From Pseudonocardia sp. CNS-139 (GTDB lineage Bacteria; Actinomycetota; Actinomycetes; Mycobacteriales; Pseudonocardiaceae): a DNA stretch of 44,439 nt. The DNA lies in NCBI GenBank assembly GCA_001942415.1, contig MKJX01000201.1, positions 1-44,439 on the forward strand, written 5' to 3'. A program made the position numbers and the translations under genes. Under the pieces are notes generated by a model that saw nothing but the letters and a program-made list of their open reading frames with translations, was not told the DNA's origin and ran no database searches. This document shows, in pieces, positions 27,158-37,027 of the stretch. Within the stretch, counting starts at the first letter, position 1. Every line of letters starts with the position of its first letter.

Positions 27158-28025
27158 TCAGGCGGGGACGCGGATGCTCTCGTAGATCCGGGCGAAGCCC
27201 TCGGCGCCGTGCCCGGCGTCGATCTGGCGCCGGATGAGCGTCTGCACCATCCCGATCACCTCGGTGCCGATGCCCTGCGCGGCGCTCGCGTCGACCATCT
27301 TCGCGAGGTCGGAGAACTCCAGGCTCTGCTGGCCGGGCACCGTGTAGTCGCCGCCGTCGACCACCTCGGCGAACCCGGCGAACGCGCTGGTCATGGCGGC
27401 CAGCCAGGGCTCCGCGAGCGTCGCGAACTCGCCCGCCTGCACCCCGGCCGGCGCCACCATCGCCGCCCCGTGCAGGAACCCGGCGAACATCACGTACATC
27501 GGGGCGAGCAGCGCGAGGTCGTAGAGCGAGGCGAGGCCGGCGTCGCGCGACGAACCGGCTCTCGCCCCAGCGGTCCAGCATCGACCGGGCGCGCTCGAAC
27601 GCCGCCGCCGACCCGCTGTAGAGCACGAACGCGCCCGGCCCGCCGATCGTCGGCGGCACGGCCATCAGCCCGCCGTCCACGTACTCCGCACCGGCCCGCG
27701 CCGCCCATTCCCCCAGCTCCCGGGCCTGGTCCGGCGCGGTCGTGGTGACGTTCACCAGCGTCCGGCCGGCGAGGTGGCCGGTCAGCGGGTCCAGCACCTC
27801 GTGCACCGAGGCCGCGTCGAAGAGGCACACGACCACCACCGGGCTCGCCCGCACCGCGTCGGCGGCCGTCGCGGCCTCGGCCGCGCCCTGCGCGACGAGG
27901 TCCGCGGCCCGGCCCGGCGTGCGGTTCCAGACGGTGGCCGGGTGCCCGCCCGCCACCAGTGCCGCGGCCAGCGCGCGGCCCATCTCCCCCAGGCCCAGCA
28001 CGGTGACCTGCGTGTCGTTCGGCAT
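27158..28025 (-). CDS. Imine-reductase-like NADP-dependent dehydrogenase (two-base break)
   Basis: About 289 residues of the 3-hydroxyisobutyrate-dehydrogenase/imine-reductase family. An N-terminal Rossmann fold (VTVLGLGEMGRALAAALVAGG) is followed by WNRTPGR, whose Arg favours NADPH. The C-terminal helical dimerisation domain includes DLALLAPMYVMFAGFLHGAA and SLEFSDLAKMVDASAAQGIG. Near 27550 two G residues seem to be missing: repaired, the segment reads RFVGGDAGLASLYDLALL. This is the only site where two losses are needed within six bases. It is the first gene of the operon, divergent from an HxlR regulator. Imine reductases act on C=N bonds; substrate unknown. Confidence 0.87.
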
Positions 28026-28077
28026 CTTCCCGCTCCTCTCGATCACCGCCATCGTCGGAGCGGCAGGCAGAATGCAC

Positions 28078-28106
28078 TAGTACCGACTAATTTGTGGGAT
28101 ACCCAC
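28078..28106. promoter_or_regulatory. Two palindromes in the divergent HxlR control region
   Basis: TAGT-accg-ACTA (28078-28089) and GTGGG-ata-CCCAC (28094-28106) lie between the dehydrogenase and HxlR genes in a short A+T-rich patch. Both are candidates for HxlR binding; HxlR-type proteins usually sit at such divergent promoters. Confidence 0.5.
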
Positions 28107-28133
28107 CTTCTGGTAAGCATCCTGGAGACGGCC

Positions 28134-28493
28134 ATGACGGCAGCCCGGTCCGGTCCCTACTTCTGCGGCATCGACGCGGCGATGGACGTCGTCAGCGGCA
28201 AGTGGAAGGCGCTGATCCTCTGGGAGCTGGAGAACCACGGCGTCCGCCGGTTCGCCGAGCTGCGCCGCGGGCTGCCGGGCGTCAGCGAGAAGATGCTCAC
28301 CCAGCACCTGCGCGAGATGGAGCAGGACGGGCTGGTGCACCGCGAGGTGTACCGGGAGGTCCCGCCGCGCGTCGAGTACCGGCTCACCGAGGACGGCGAG
28401 GCGCTGAACGCCGCGCTGGGCCCGCTGGGGGCGTGGGGCACGGAGCGGATCTCCCGCATCGGCGCCACGAAGGTCGCCGTGCCCGGCACCTGA
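28134..28493 (+). CDS. HxlR-family transcriptional regulator
   Basis: A 119-residue winged-helix protein with family-typical CGIDAAMDVVSGKWKALILW, followed by RRFAELRRGLPGVSEKMLTQ and LTEDGEALNAALGPLGAWG. Several HxlR proteins sense thiol-reactive aldehydes or quinones through the conserved N-terminal Cys (here in YFCGID). GGAG stands before the ATG at 28134; upstream in-frame codons lie in the control region. It is divergent from the imine-reductase/methyltransferase/nitroreductase operon and very probably controls it. The frame is intact. Confidence 0.9.
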   Translation: MTAARSGPYFCGIDAAMDVVSGKWKALILWELENHGVRRFAELRRGLPGVSEKMLTQHLREMEQDGLVHREVYREVPPRVEYRLTEDGEALNAALGPLGAWGTERISRIGATKVAVPGT

Positions 28494-28519
28494 CCCCGCC
28501 CCCTCTGCCTGGCCGGCTC

Positions 28520-29041
28520 CTAGCTCCCGTCCGCGGGGGCCGGGACCAGCACGAGCGGGCAGGTGGCGTGGTGCACGCAGTGCTGCGCCACCGACCCGGA
28601 CAGCGCACCGGCGATCGCGCCGCGGCCGTGGTTGCCGAGCACGAGCATGTCGGCGTCGGCGGCCGCCGCCAGCAGCACGGTGGCCGCGTCACCGCGGGCG
28701 ACCTGCCGTTCCACGGTCCGCCCGGTGGTCACGGGCAGGGCGGTGATCGCGTCGGTCAGCCACGCCTCGGCCGCCGCGCCCAGCTCCTCGTCGTCCACCA
28801 GCGGCGGCACGACCACACCGCCGGCCATCTCGGCGCCGCCCGTCATCAGCGGCGGCGGCTCGCTCACCGCGATCGCGAGCAGCCGGCTGCCGTGCGTCCG
28901 TGCCTGGTCGGCCGCCCACGCCAGCGCCGCGACGCCGGCCGGGGTGCCGTCGACGCCGACGACGACCAGCCGCTCCCGCTTCCCGGGTGCCCCCGTCTCA
29001 CGCTGCTCGATGTGCTCACCGTGGCCGCTCGTGACCGTCAC
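28520..29041 (-). CDS. Universal stress protein (UspA family)
   Basis: The 173-residue protein has one Usp domain: RLVVVGVDGTPAGVAALAWA at the start, and the ATP-binding G-x2-G-x9-G-S pattern at the end (LGNHGRGAIAGALSGSV, about residues 140-156). GAGGAGG before the GTG at 29041 decides the start. In actinobacteria such proteins are classic members of the DosR hypoxia regulon. The matching box in the gap towards cydA fits that view. The frame is intact. Confidence 0.92.
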   Translation of the reverse strand: MTVTSGHGEHIEQRETGAPGKRERLVVVGVDGTPAGVAALAWAADQARTHGSRLLAIAVSEPPPLMTGGAEMAGGVVVPPLVDDEELGAAAEAWLTDAITALPVTTGRTVERQVARGDAATVLLAAAADADMLVLGNHGRGAIAGALSGSVAQHCVHHATCPLVLVPAPADGS

Positions 29042-29106
29042 GCGAACCTCCTCGATCGACTTGTCCTCCGGGTCCGTACCCGATGCGCGCCCGGGCATCC
29101 ACGGGT

Positions 29107-29120
29107 GGGACCGGGGTCCC
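29107..29120. promoter_or_regulatory. DosR/DevR-type box GGGAC-N4-GTCCC
   Basis: GGGACCGGGGTCCC has the half-sites and the 4-base spacing of the dormancy-regulator box. It stands 66 bases from the stress-protein start and 94 from the cydA start. The outer bases do not match the mycobacterial consensus, and a chance palindrome in G+C-rich DNA is possible. Confidence 0.5.
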
Positions 29121-29213
29121 GTCGCGCGAGGCTCCCGGCCCTGCCGGGTACCCCGGCACCGCACCGACGATCTCCGGCGCGGGGCCGGACGGCGGATGCG
29201 GCGCGGAGGAGCG

Positions 29214-30608
29214 ATGAACCTCGATCTCGCACGGTGGCAGTTCGCGGTCACCACCGTGTACCACTTCCTGTTCGTCCCGCTGACGATCGGGATGTCGCTG
29301 CTGGTCGCGGGCATGCAGACGGCGTGGGTGCGCACCGGGGACGACCGCTACCTGCGCATGACGAAGTTCTGGGGCAAGCTCTTCCTGATCAACTTCGCGA
29401 TGGGCGTGGTGACCGGGATCGTCCAGGAGTTCCAGTTCGGGATGAACTGGAGCAGCTACTCGCGCTTCGTCGGCGACATCTTCGGCGCCCCGCTCGCCAT
29501 CGAGGGGCTGCTCGCGTTCTTCCTGGAGTCGACGTTCCTCGGGCTGTGGATCTTCGGCTGGGACCGGCTCCCGAAGCGCGTGCACCTGGCCTGCATCTGG
29601 CTCGTCGCGATCGGCACCGTGCTGTCGGCGTACTTCATCCTCGCCGCGAACTCGTGGATGCAGCACCCCGTCGGCTACACGCTCAACCCGGAGACGGGGC
29701 GCGCCGAGCTGACCGACTTCGGCGCCGTCCTCACCAACTCGACGGCCGTCGGCGCGTTCGTGCACACGATCACGGCCTGCTTCGTCACGGCCGGGATGTT
29801 CCTCGTCGCGATCAGCGCCTACCACCTCGCGCGGCGCCGCCACACCGAGGTCTTCCGGCCGTCGATGCGGCTCGGGCTCGTGACGGTGCTCGTCGCGTTC
29901 CTCGCCACGGCCGTCACCGGCGACCTGCAGGCCCGGATCATGACCGAGCAGCAGCCGATGAAGATGGCCGCCGCCGAGGCGCTGTACCAGACGTCGGCGC
30001 CCGCGTCGTTCTCGCTGTTCACGGTCGGCTCGCTGGACGGGTCGCAGGAGCTGTGGAGCATCCGCGTGCCGGGCCTGCTGTCGTTCCTGGCCACGGGCAC
30101 GTTCGACGGCACCGTGGAGGGGATCGACGACCTGCAGGCGCAGGCCGTGGCCACGCACGGCCCGGGCGACTACCGGCCCGACATCCCGGTGACGTACTGG
30201 ACGTTCCGGCTGATGATCGGGTTCGGCGGGCTCGCCGCGCTGGTGTCGCTCTTCGGGCTGTGGTTCACCCGCCGCCGCGCCACGGCGGTGCCGCGCTGGT
30301 TCTTCCCGACGGCGGTCGCGGCGCTCTTCACCCCGTTCGCCGCGAACAGCGTCGGGTGGATCTTCACGGAGATGGGCCGCCAGCCGTGGGTGGTGTACGG
30401 CGTGCTGCGCACCGCGGACGGGGTCTCGCCGTCGGTCGGGGCGGGCACCGTGCTGACGTCGCTGATCGTGTTCACCCTGCTCTACGGGGTGCTGGCGGTG
30501 ATCTGCGGCGCGCTGATGGTCCGTTACGCGAAGGCCGGGCCCCCACCGCCGTCCTCGGACGAGACCCCGGACGACGGCGAGCCGAAGCCGCTCGCCGTGG
30601 CGTACTGA
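29214..30608 (+). CDS. cydA: Cytochrome bd oxidase subunit I
   Basis: The 464-residue membrane protein holds the haems and quinol site of the high-affinity terminal oxidase, which reduces oxygen to water using quinol. Visible: the N-terminal RWQFAVTTVYHFLFVPLTIG with haem ligand H17, GIVQEFQFGMNWSSYSRFVG, and the quinol-loop end GWIFTEMGRQPWVVYG. About nine membrane segments are recognisable. GGAGGA precedes the ATG. It heads a cydA-cydB-cydDC operon with gaps of 10 and -1 bases. A DosR-type box upstream suggests induction at low oxygen. The frame is intact. Confidence 0.96.
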   Translation: MNLDLARWQFAVTTVYHFLFVPLTIGMSLLVAGMQTAWVRTGDDRYLRMTKFWGKLFLINFAMGVVTGIVQEFQFGMNWSSYSRFVGDIFGAPLAIEGLLAFFLESTFLGLWIFGWDRLPKRVHLACIWLVAIGTVLSAYFILAANSWMQHPVGYTLNPETGRAELTDFGAVLTNSTAVGAFVHTITACFVTAGMFLVAISAYHLARRRHTEVFRPSMRLGLVTVLVAFLATAVTGDLQARIMTEQQPMKMAAAEALYQTSAPASFSLFTVGSLDGSQELWSIRVPGLLSFLATGTFDGTVEGIDDLQAQAVATHGPGDYRPDIPVTYWTFRLMIGFGGLAALVSLFGLWFTRRRATAVPRWFFPTAVAALFTPFAANSVGWIFTEMGRQPWVVYGVLRTADGVSPSVGAGTVLTSLIVFTLLYGVLAVICGALMVRYAKAGPPPPSSDETPDDGEPKPLAVAY

Positions 30609-30618
30609 GGAGGCCGCG

Positions 30619-31611
30619 GTGGCGCTCACGGACGTCTGGTTCCTGCTGATCGCGGTCCTGTGGACCGGCTACTTCGTGCTGGAGGGCTTCGACTTCGGCG
30701 TCGGGATGCTGCTGCCCGCCGTCGGGCGCAGCGAGAACGACCGGCGCGTCGCGATCAACACGATCGGCCCGGTCTGGGACGGCAACGAGGTGTGGCTGAT
30801 CGTCGCGGGCGGTGCGACGTTCGCCGCGTTCCCGGAGTGGTACGCGAGCCTGTTCTCCGGCTTCTACCTGGCGCTGCTGCTGATCCTGGTGGCGCTGATC
30901 CTGCGCGGCGTCGCGTTCGAGTTCCGCGGCAAGGGCGACACCGTGCGCTGGCGGCGCGGCTGGGACCTCGCGATCATCGTCGGCTCCGCCGTCCCCGCGC
31001 TGCTGTGGGGCGTGGCGTTCGGCAACATCGTGCGCGGCGTGCCGCTGGACGCCGAGCACGAGTTCACCGGCACCCTGCTCACGCTGCTCAACCCGTACGC
31101 GCTGCTCGGCGGGCTGGCGACGGTGCTGCTCTTCGGGCTGCACGGGGCGCTGTTCCTCGCGCTGAAGACCGAGGGGCCGGTGCGCGAGCGGGCGGTGCGG
31201 ATCGCGCGCGGCGGCGGGCTCGCCGCCGTGGTCGTCGGCGGCGCGTTCCTCGGGTGGACGCAGGCCGCGCACGGCGCCGGCTGGACGCTCGCGGCGGTGC
31301 TGGTGGCGGCGCTCGCGCTGGTGGGGGCGGTCGCGCTGGCCGGGCGCCGCGACGGCTGGGCGTTCACGCTCACCGCGGTGGCGATCGTCGCGGTCACCGT
31401 GACGCTCTTCGGCTCGCTCTACCCGGACGTCCTGCCGTCCACCACGGACCCGGCCAACAGCCTGACCACGACGAACGCCGCGTCCACCCCGTACACGCTG
31501 CAGATCATGACCGTGGTCGCCGCGGTGTTCACCCCGATCGTGCTGGTCTACCAGGGCTGGACGTTCTGGGTGTTCCGCCGGCGCATCCGCCCGTCGGACA
31601 TCCCGGCCTGA
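30619..31611 (+). CDS. cydB: Cytochrome bd oxidase subunit II
   Basis: The 330-residue partner of CydA, with the family N-terminus WFLLIAVLWTGYFVLEGFDF, then TIGPVWDGNEVWLI and FPEWYASLFSGFYL, and eight to nine membrane segments. The start is a GTG 10 bases after the cydA stop, preceded by GAGGAGG. Its stop overlaps the cydDC start (TGATG), so the assembly factor is translated with the oxidase. The frame is intact. Confidence 0.95.
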   Translation: MALTDVWFLLIAVLWTGYFVLEGFDFGVGMLLPAVGRSENDRRVAINTIGPVWDGNEVWLIVAGGATFAAFPEWYASLFSGFYLALLLILVALILRGVAFEFRGKGDTVRWRRGWDLAIIVGSAVPALLWGVAFGNIVRGVPLDAEHEFTGTLLTLLNPYALLGGLATVLLFGLHGALFLALKTEGPVRERAVRIARGGGLAAVVVGGAFLGWTQAAHGAGWTLAAVLVAALALVGAVALAGRRDGWAFTLTAVAIVAVTVTLFGSLYPDVLPSTTDPANSLTTTNAASTPYTLQIMTVVAAVFTPIVLVYQGWTFWVFRRRIRPSDIPA

Positions 31612-34600
31612 TGTCGCGCCCGCTCGACCCCCGGCTGCTGCGGCACGCGTCCGCGGCACGGCGGTTCGTGCTGCTCACGGCGGGGGTCGCGGTGCTGACG
31701 GCGGTGCTCGTGCTGCTGCAGGCGCAGCTGCTCGCCGACGCGGTGGCCGGGGCGTTCCTCGGCGGGCTGGGCCCGGCCGAGCTGGGCGGGCCGCTGCTCC
31801 TCCTGCTGGGGCTGGTCGCCGGGCGGGCGGTGCTCGCGTGGGCGGGCGAGGTCGCCGCGCACCGGGCGGCCGCGGACGTCGTGCGGCAGCTGCGGGGCCG
31901 GCTCGTCGCGCACGTGCTGCGGCTGGGCCCGCGCGACCGGCGGCTGCCGCCCTCGGGCGAGCTGGCCACGCTCGCCACCCGCGGCTCGACGGGCTGGACG
32001 GCTACTTCGGGCGCTACCTGCCGACGCTGCTGGTCGCAGCGGTGGTCCCGGCCGTCGTCGCCGGTCGGATCCTGTTCGCCGACTGGCTCTCCGGGCTGAT
32101 CGTGGTGCTGACGGTGCCGCTGATCCCGGTCTTCATGGTCCTCATCGGTATGCACACCGAACGCTCGACGCGGCGGCAGTGGCGTGCGCTGGCCGTGCTC
32201 GGGCACCACTTCCTCGACCTGGTCACGGGGCTGGAGACGCTCGTCGCGTTCGGCCGGGCCCGGCACCAGGCCGGGCGGCTGCGCGAGCTGGCCGACGCCT
32301 ACCGCCGCACCACCCTGCGCACGCTGCGGGTCGCGTTCCTCTCCGCGCTGGCGCTGGAGCTGCTGGCGACCCTGTCCGTCGCGCTGATCGCGGTGTCGGT
32401 CGGGCTGCGGCTGGTGGAGGGCCGCCTCGACCTGGTCACCGCGCTGCTCGTGCTGGTGCTGGCGCCGGAGGTCTACCTGCCGCTGCGCGCCGTCGGGGCC
32501 CGGTTCCACGACTCCGCCGAGGGGCTCGCGGCCTCGGCCGAGGCGTTCGCCGTGCTGGAGACGCCCGCGGGCGGCGGCGGGCGGACCGGCGTCCCCGATC
32601 CCGCGCACGCCCCGCTGCGCCTCGCGGGCGCACCGTGCACGGGCGGGCCGGGCCCGTGCTCGACGATCTCGACCTCACGGTCGGGCCGGGGACCGTGCTG
32701 GGTGTGTCCGGGGCCAGCGGCGCGGGCAAGTCGACGCTGCTCGACCTGCTGCTCGGGCTCCGCCGCCCGGACGCCGGACACGTCACGGTCGGCGGCGTCG
32801 ACCTGGCCGAGCTCGACCGGGACGCCTGGCTGCGCCGCGTCGCGTGGGTGCCGCAGCGGCCCGTGCTGCTCGCGGGCACCGTCGCGAGCAACGTCCGGCT
32901 GGCCGACCCGGACGCCGGCGACCAACGCGTGCGGCGGGCGGCCGCGGCCGCCGCCCTCGACGTCCCGCTGGACACCCCGGTCGGCGAGGACGGCGCGGGG
33001 CTGTCCACCGGGCAGCGCCGGCGTGTCGCGCTCGCCCGCGCGGTGCTGGCCGACCGCCCGCTGCTGCTGCTCGACGAGCCGACCGAGGGCATCGACGCCG
33101 CGACGGAGGCCGCGCTCGCCGACGCGCTGCCCCGGATCGCCGCCGGGCGCACGGTGGTGCTGGTCAGCCACCGGACGCCGGTGCTCGCCCGCTGCGACCG
33201 CGTCGTCGAGCTGCGCCCGTCCGCGGTACTCGAATCCAGCGACTCGCGCGCACTAATCCAGCGACTCGCGGGTGGTTCCCGCGAGTCGCTGGAAAAGTGT
33301 GCGCGAGTCGCGGACTCCCCCGCTCCGGCGGCGCGGCTGCTCGCGGTCGCCCGTCCGGAACGCGGACGGCTGGCGGTGGCGGTGCTACTGGGCAGCGCCG
33401 CGCTGGGCTGCGGGGTGGCGCTCACCGCGACGTCGGCATGGCTGATCTCCGCGTCGGCGCTGCACCCGCCGGTGCTCACGCTGATGGTCGCGATCGTCGC
33501 CGTCCGCGCGTTCGGGCTGGGCAAGGGCGTGCTGCGCTACGCCGAGCGGCTCGTCGCGCACGACGCCGCGATGCGCGCGACCACCGAGCTGCGCGTGCGG
33601 GTCTGGACGGCGCTGGTGCGGCTCGGCCCGGCCGCGACGGCCCGCCTGCGCCGGGGTGAGCTGCTCGCCCGGCTCGTCGGCGACGTCGAGGCGCAGCAGG
33701 ACCTGCTGGTCCGGGTGCTGCTCCCGGCCGCGGCCGCGGCGGTGGTGGGGCCGGCGACGGCCGCCGGGCTGGGGCTGCTGCTGCCCGCCGCGGGTGCGGT
33801 GGTGGCGTGCGGGCTGGTCGTCGGCGGGATCGCGGCGCCCGCCGCGACCGCGTGGGCCGTGCACCGCAGCGAGCGCCGCACCGCGGCGGCCCGGGGCGAC
33901 GTGCTGGCCCGCACGGTCGAGGTGCTCGACGCCGCGCCCGACCTGCTCGCCTTCGGCGCCGCCGAACGGCACCGGCCGCGCTGGCCGCCGCCGACGCCCG
34001 GCTGTCCGCGCTCCTGCGCCGGGCCGCCACGGCCCGCGGCCTGGGCAGCGGGATCGGCGTGCTCGCCGTCGGCGGGAGCGCGGTCGCGCCGCGGCGGCCG
34101 GGATGCCGCCGTGCGGGCCGGGGCGCTGCCCGGCGTCGCGCTCGCGGTGCTGGCGCTCACGCCCCTTGCGCTGGCCGACGTGCTCGCCCCGCTCCCGGAC
34201 GCCGCCGTCCGGCTGCTCACGGCCGTGCCGGCCGCGCGGCGGCTCGCCGACCTCGAACGCCGGGTCGCGCCCGTCCGCGAGCCCGCGGAGCCGGCCGGGG
34301 TGCCGCCGCCCCGCGAGCTGGCGGCGCGGGGCCTGGCGGTGCGCTGGCCCGGCGCCGCCCGGGACGCGGTGGCGGGCGTCGACCTGCACCTGCGCCCCGG
34401 CACGCAGGTGGCGCTGACCGGGCCGTCCGGGTCCGGGAAGTCGACGGTGGTCGCGGCGCTGCTGCGCACGCTCGACCCGAGCGCCGGGTGCGTGCTCGCG
34501 GACGGCCGCGACACCCGCACGCTCACCGGCGACGAGGTGCGCCGCGGCATCGCGTGGTGCCCGCCGTGGACGCACCTGTTCGACAGCACGCTGCGCGCCA

Positions 34601-34957
34601 ACCTGACGCTCGCCGCGCCGGGCGCGTCCGACGCGCAGGTCGTCGCGGCGTTGCGCGGCGCGCGGCTCGGCGACTGGTTCGACGGCCTGCCCGCCGGCCT
34701 CGACACGCCGGTCGGGATGCACGGCGGCGCCGTCTCCGGCGGTGAGCGCCAGCGCATCGGGATCGCGCGGGCGCTGCTCGCCGACCGGCCGGTGCTGGTG
34801 CTCGACGAGCCGACGGCGCACCTGGACGGCCCGACCGCGGACGCGCTGGCCGCGCAGCTGCGGGTGGCCGTGACCGGCCGGACGGCGCTGGTGGTCACGC
34901 ACCGCCCGGACCAGGTCGCGGGCCTCCCGCAGGTCGTACTCCCGCAGGTCGTGCTAG
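31611..34957 (+). CDS. cydDC: Fused thiol-reductant ABC exporter CydD-CydC (several frame breaks)
   Basis: A single reading unit of about 1117 residues joins CydD and CydC, each with membrane domain plus ATPase; the exporter moves cysteine/glutathione needed for bd oxidase assembly. CydD has Walker A GASGAGKSTLLD, signature LSTGQRRR and Walker B LLLLDEPTEG. CydC has GPSGSGKSTVVA, SGGERQRIGIARALLA and LVLDEPTAHLD. Bases are missing near 31990, 32632, 33978, 34087 and 34113. No stop is found in the final frame until 35406, deep inside antisense genes. I place the end at the TAG of 34955-34957, which needs two further lost bases. The joint between halves is encoded by a palindromic element (33237-33313). 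Confidence 0.85.
33237..33313. repeat. Palindromic element inside cydDC, encoding the linker
   Basis: Two 36-base arms (33237-33272 and 33278-33313) pair around a 5-base loop. The inner 16 bases match perfectly and the outer 20 match at 16 places. Within the left arm a 16-base unit is directly repeated (33233-33248 and 33255-33270). The frame stays open through it, giving SSDSRALIQRLAGGSRESLE between the CydD ATPase end and the CydC membrane domain. Confidence 0.85.
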
Positions 34958-35297
34958 AGCCGTTCGAGCGTGTAGCGCACGGTCTGCACGCGGATGCCGT
35001 CGCCGGCGAAGACGAACGTGTCGATCCCGTCCAGCGCGCGGGTGCGCTCGGACACGGCGTTCCACTCGATGAACAGGACGTCACCCTCGAAGAGCTGGGT
35101 GGGCACGTCCCACGCGGCGCGCGGGAGGTCGGACAGCAGCTGCTCGAACCCGGCGCGCACGCCGTCCTTGCCGTGCCGGACGCCGCCGGGAGTGATGAAG
35201 ACGGCGTCGTCGAGGTAGTCGGCCACGATCGCGTCGACGTCGCCCGCGCGAGGGCCTCGGCGTGGTGGGCGAAGATCTCCTGCGGGGTACGGGCCAT
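34954..35297 (-). CDS. SnoaL-like/NTF2-fold protein (one frame break)
   Basis: About 114 residues of the SnoaL/ketosteroid-isomerase-like fold: MARTPQEIFAHHAEALARGD, IVADYLDDAVFITPGGVRHG and FEQLLSDLPRAAWDVPTQ. One base is missing near 35250. This fold serves as isomerase, cyclase, dehydratase or simple binding protein, so no reaction can be named. It lies 69 bases downstream of the aldehyde dehydrogenase on the same strand and probably shares its transcript. Its TAG shares four bases (CTAG) with a possible cydDC stop on the other strand. Confidence 0.8.
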
Positions 35298-35366
35298 CGT
35301 CGGCTCCTCTCATGACGGAGGCCGGGGCGGCGCCCGGTGGCACCACCCCGACCCCGGTGAAACGGA

Positions 35367-36855
35367 TCAGCTCAGGTCGGTGATGACGGTCTTGGTCTCC
35401 ATGTAGTTGTTGAACACGGCGTGGCCCATCTCCCGGCCCCACCCGGACTCCTTGTACCCGCCGAACGGGAGGGTCGCGTCGAACACGTTCCAGGTGTTCA
35501 CCCAGACGGTGCCGGCCCGCAGGCGGCGGGCCGTGCGGTACGCCTTGCCGATGTCGCGGGTGAACACGCCGGCGCCGAGGCCGAAGTTGGTGTTGTTGGC
35601 CGTGGGCAGGATGTCCCGCTCGGCGTTGAACGGCGCGGCCGCGACGACCGGCCCGAAGATCTCCTCCTGCACCGCCTTCATCTCCTCGCGGGTGCCGGTG
35701 AGGATCGTCGGGGCCACGAAGTAGCCGCGGTCGCGACGCGGTCGCCGCCGATGATCGTGGCGCCGTCGGACCGGCCGGAGGAGATGTAGCCGGTGACGCG
35801 GTCGAACTGCTCGGCCGAGACCAGCGGGCCCATGGTGGTGGACTCGTCGAGCCCGTTGCCGACCTTGATCTTCTGGGCCTGCTCCGCCACGCCCTCGACG
35901 ACCTGGTCGTACACCGACTCCTCGACGTAGAGCCGGGAGCCGGCCACACAGCACTCGCCCTGGTTGAAGAAGATCGCGTTCGCGGAGCCGGCGATCGCCT
36001 TGTCGAGGTCGGCGTCGGCGTAGACGACGTTGGGCGACTTGCCGCCCAGCTCCAGGGTGACCTTCTTGAGGTTGCCCGCGGCCGCCTTGACGATCTCCTT
36101 GCCGACCTCGGTGGAGCCGGTGAAGGCGACCTTGTCGACGTCCGGGTGGGCGGCCAGGGCCGCGCCCGCGTCGCCGTAGCCGGTGACGATGTTGAGCACG
36201 CCCGGCGGGAGCCCCGCCTGCATGGCCAGCTCGCCCAGCAGCAGCGCCGAGAGCGGCGTCTGCTCGGCCGGCTTGAGCACGATCGTGCAGCCCGCCGACA
36301 GCGCGGGCGCGAGCTTCCACGCGGCCATGAGCAGCGGGAAGTTCCACGGGATGATCTGCGCCGCGACGCCGACCGGCTCCCGCAGGGTGAAGCCAGGTAG
36401 GCGTCCGGGTCGTGGGCCGAGATCGGCAGCGTCGAGCCCTCGATCTTGGTGGCCCAGCCGGACATGTAGTGGAACATGTCCGCGGCCAGCGGCACGTCCG
36501 CGGCCTTCGCCACCGCGTACGGCTTGCCGTTGTCGAGCGACTCCAGCAGGGCGAACTCCTCGATGTTCTCGAGGATCAGGTCACCGAGCCGGTGCAGGAC
36601 CCGGCCGCGCAGGCCGTGGGGCATCCTCCGCCACGGCGAGCCGTCCTCGAACGCGGCGCGGGCCGCCCGGACGGCCCGGTCGGCGTCCTCGGCGCCGCCG
36701 TGCGCGACCGACGCGAGCACCTCCTCCGTGGCCGGGTTGACGCTGTCGAACGTCGCGCCGGACGCCGCGTCGACCCACTCTCCGTTGATCAGCAGCTTGC
36801 GGCTGAGCGACCCCACCACCTCGGTGATGCGGGGTGCCTCGAACGCCAGGGTCAT
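35367..36855 (-). CDS. NAD-dependent aldehyde dehydrogenase (two frame breaks)
   Basis: About 496 residues, a full-length aldehyde dehydrogenase of the betaine/phenylacetaldehyde group. It has AAQIIPWNFPLLMAAWKLAP, FTGSTEVGKEIVKAA (NAD site), the general-base Glu in LELGGKSPNVV, and the catalytic Cys in NQGECCVAGSRLYV. Bases are missing near 36394 and 35737; the C-terminus reads FGGYKESGWGREMG. GAGGAGG precedes the ATG at 36855. A palindrome CCGCA-tc-TGCGG (36931-36942) lies in its upstream region. It is downstream of a same-strand LysR gene and probably leads a two-gene unit with the SnoaL-like gene. Substrate unknown. Confidence 0.93.
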
Positions 36856-37027
36856 CGTTGACCTCCTCGATCGGACCGGGACCGCGGGCGGTGGCAGAAC
36901 TCACACGCGGCGCGATACCTCATCGAAACACCGCATCTGCGGAAGCTCCACGGGTCGGCGCCCGCAAACCCGGATCGGGCGAGGACGCGCTCACCCATCG
37001 GCCAGGTGACCGCTAGTAACAGTGAGA

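Noticed and set aside
32179..35406. A cydDC reading frame extending to 35406
   Set aside because: The last 450 bases are antisense to the SnoaL-like gene and give low-complexity sequence after the complete CydC ATPase domain.
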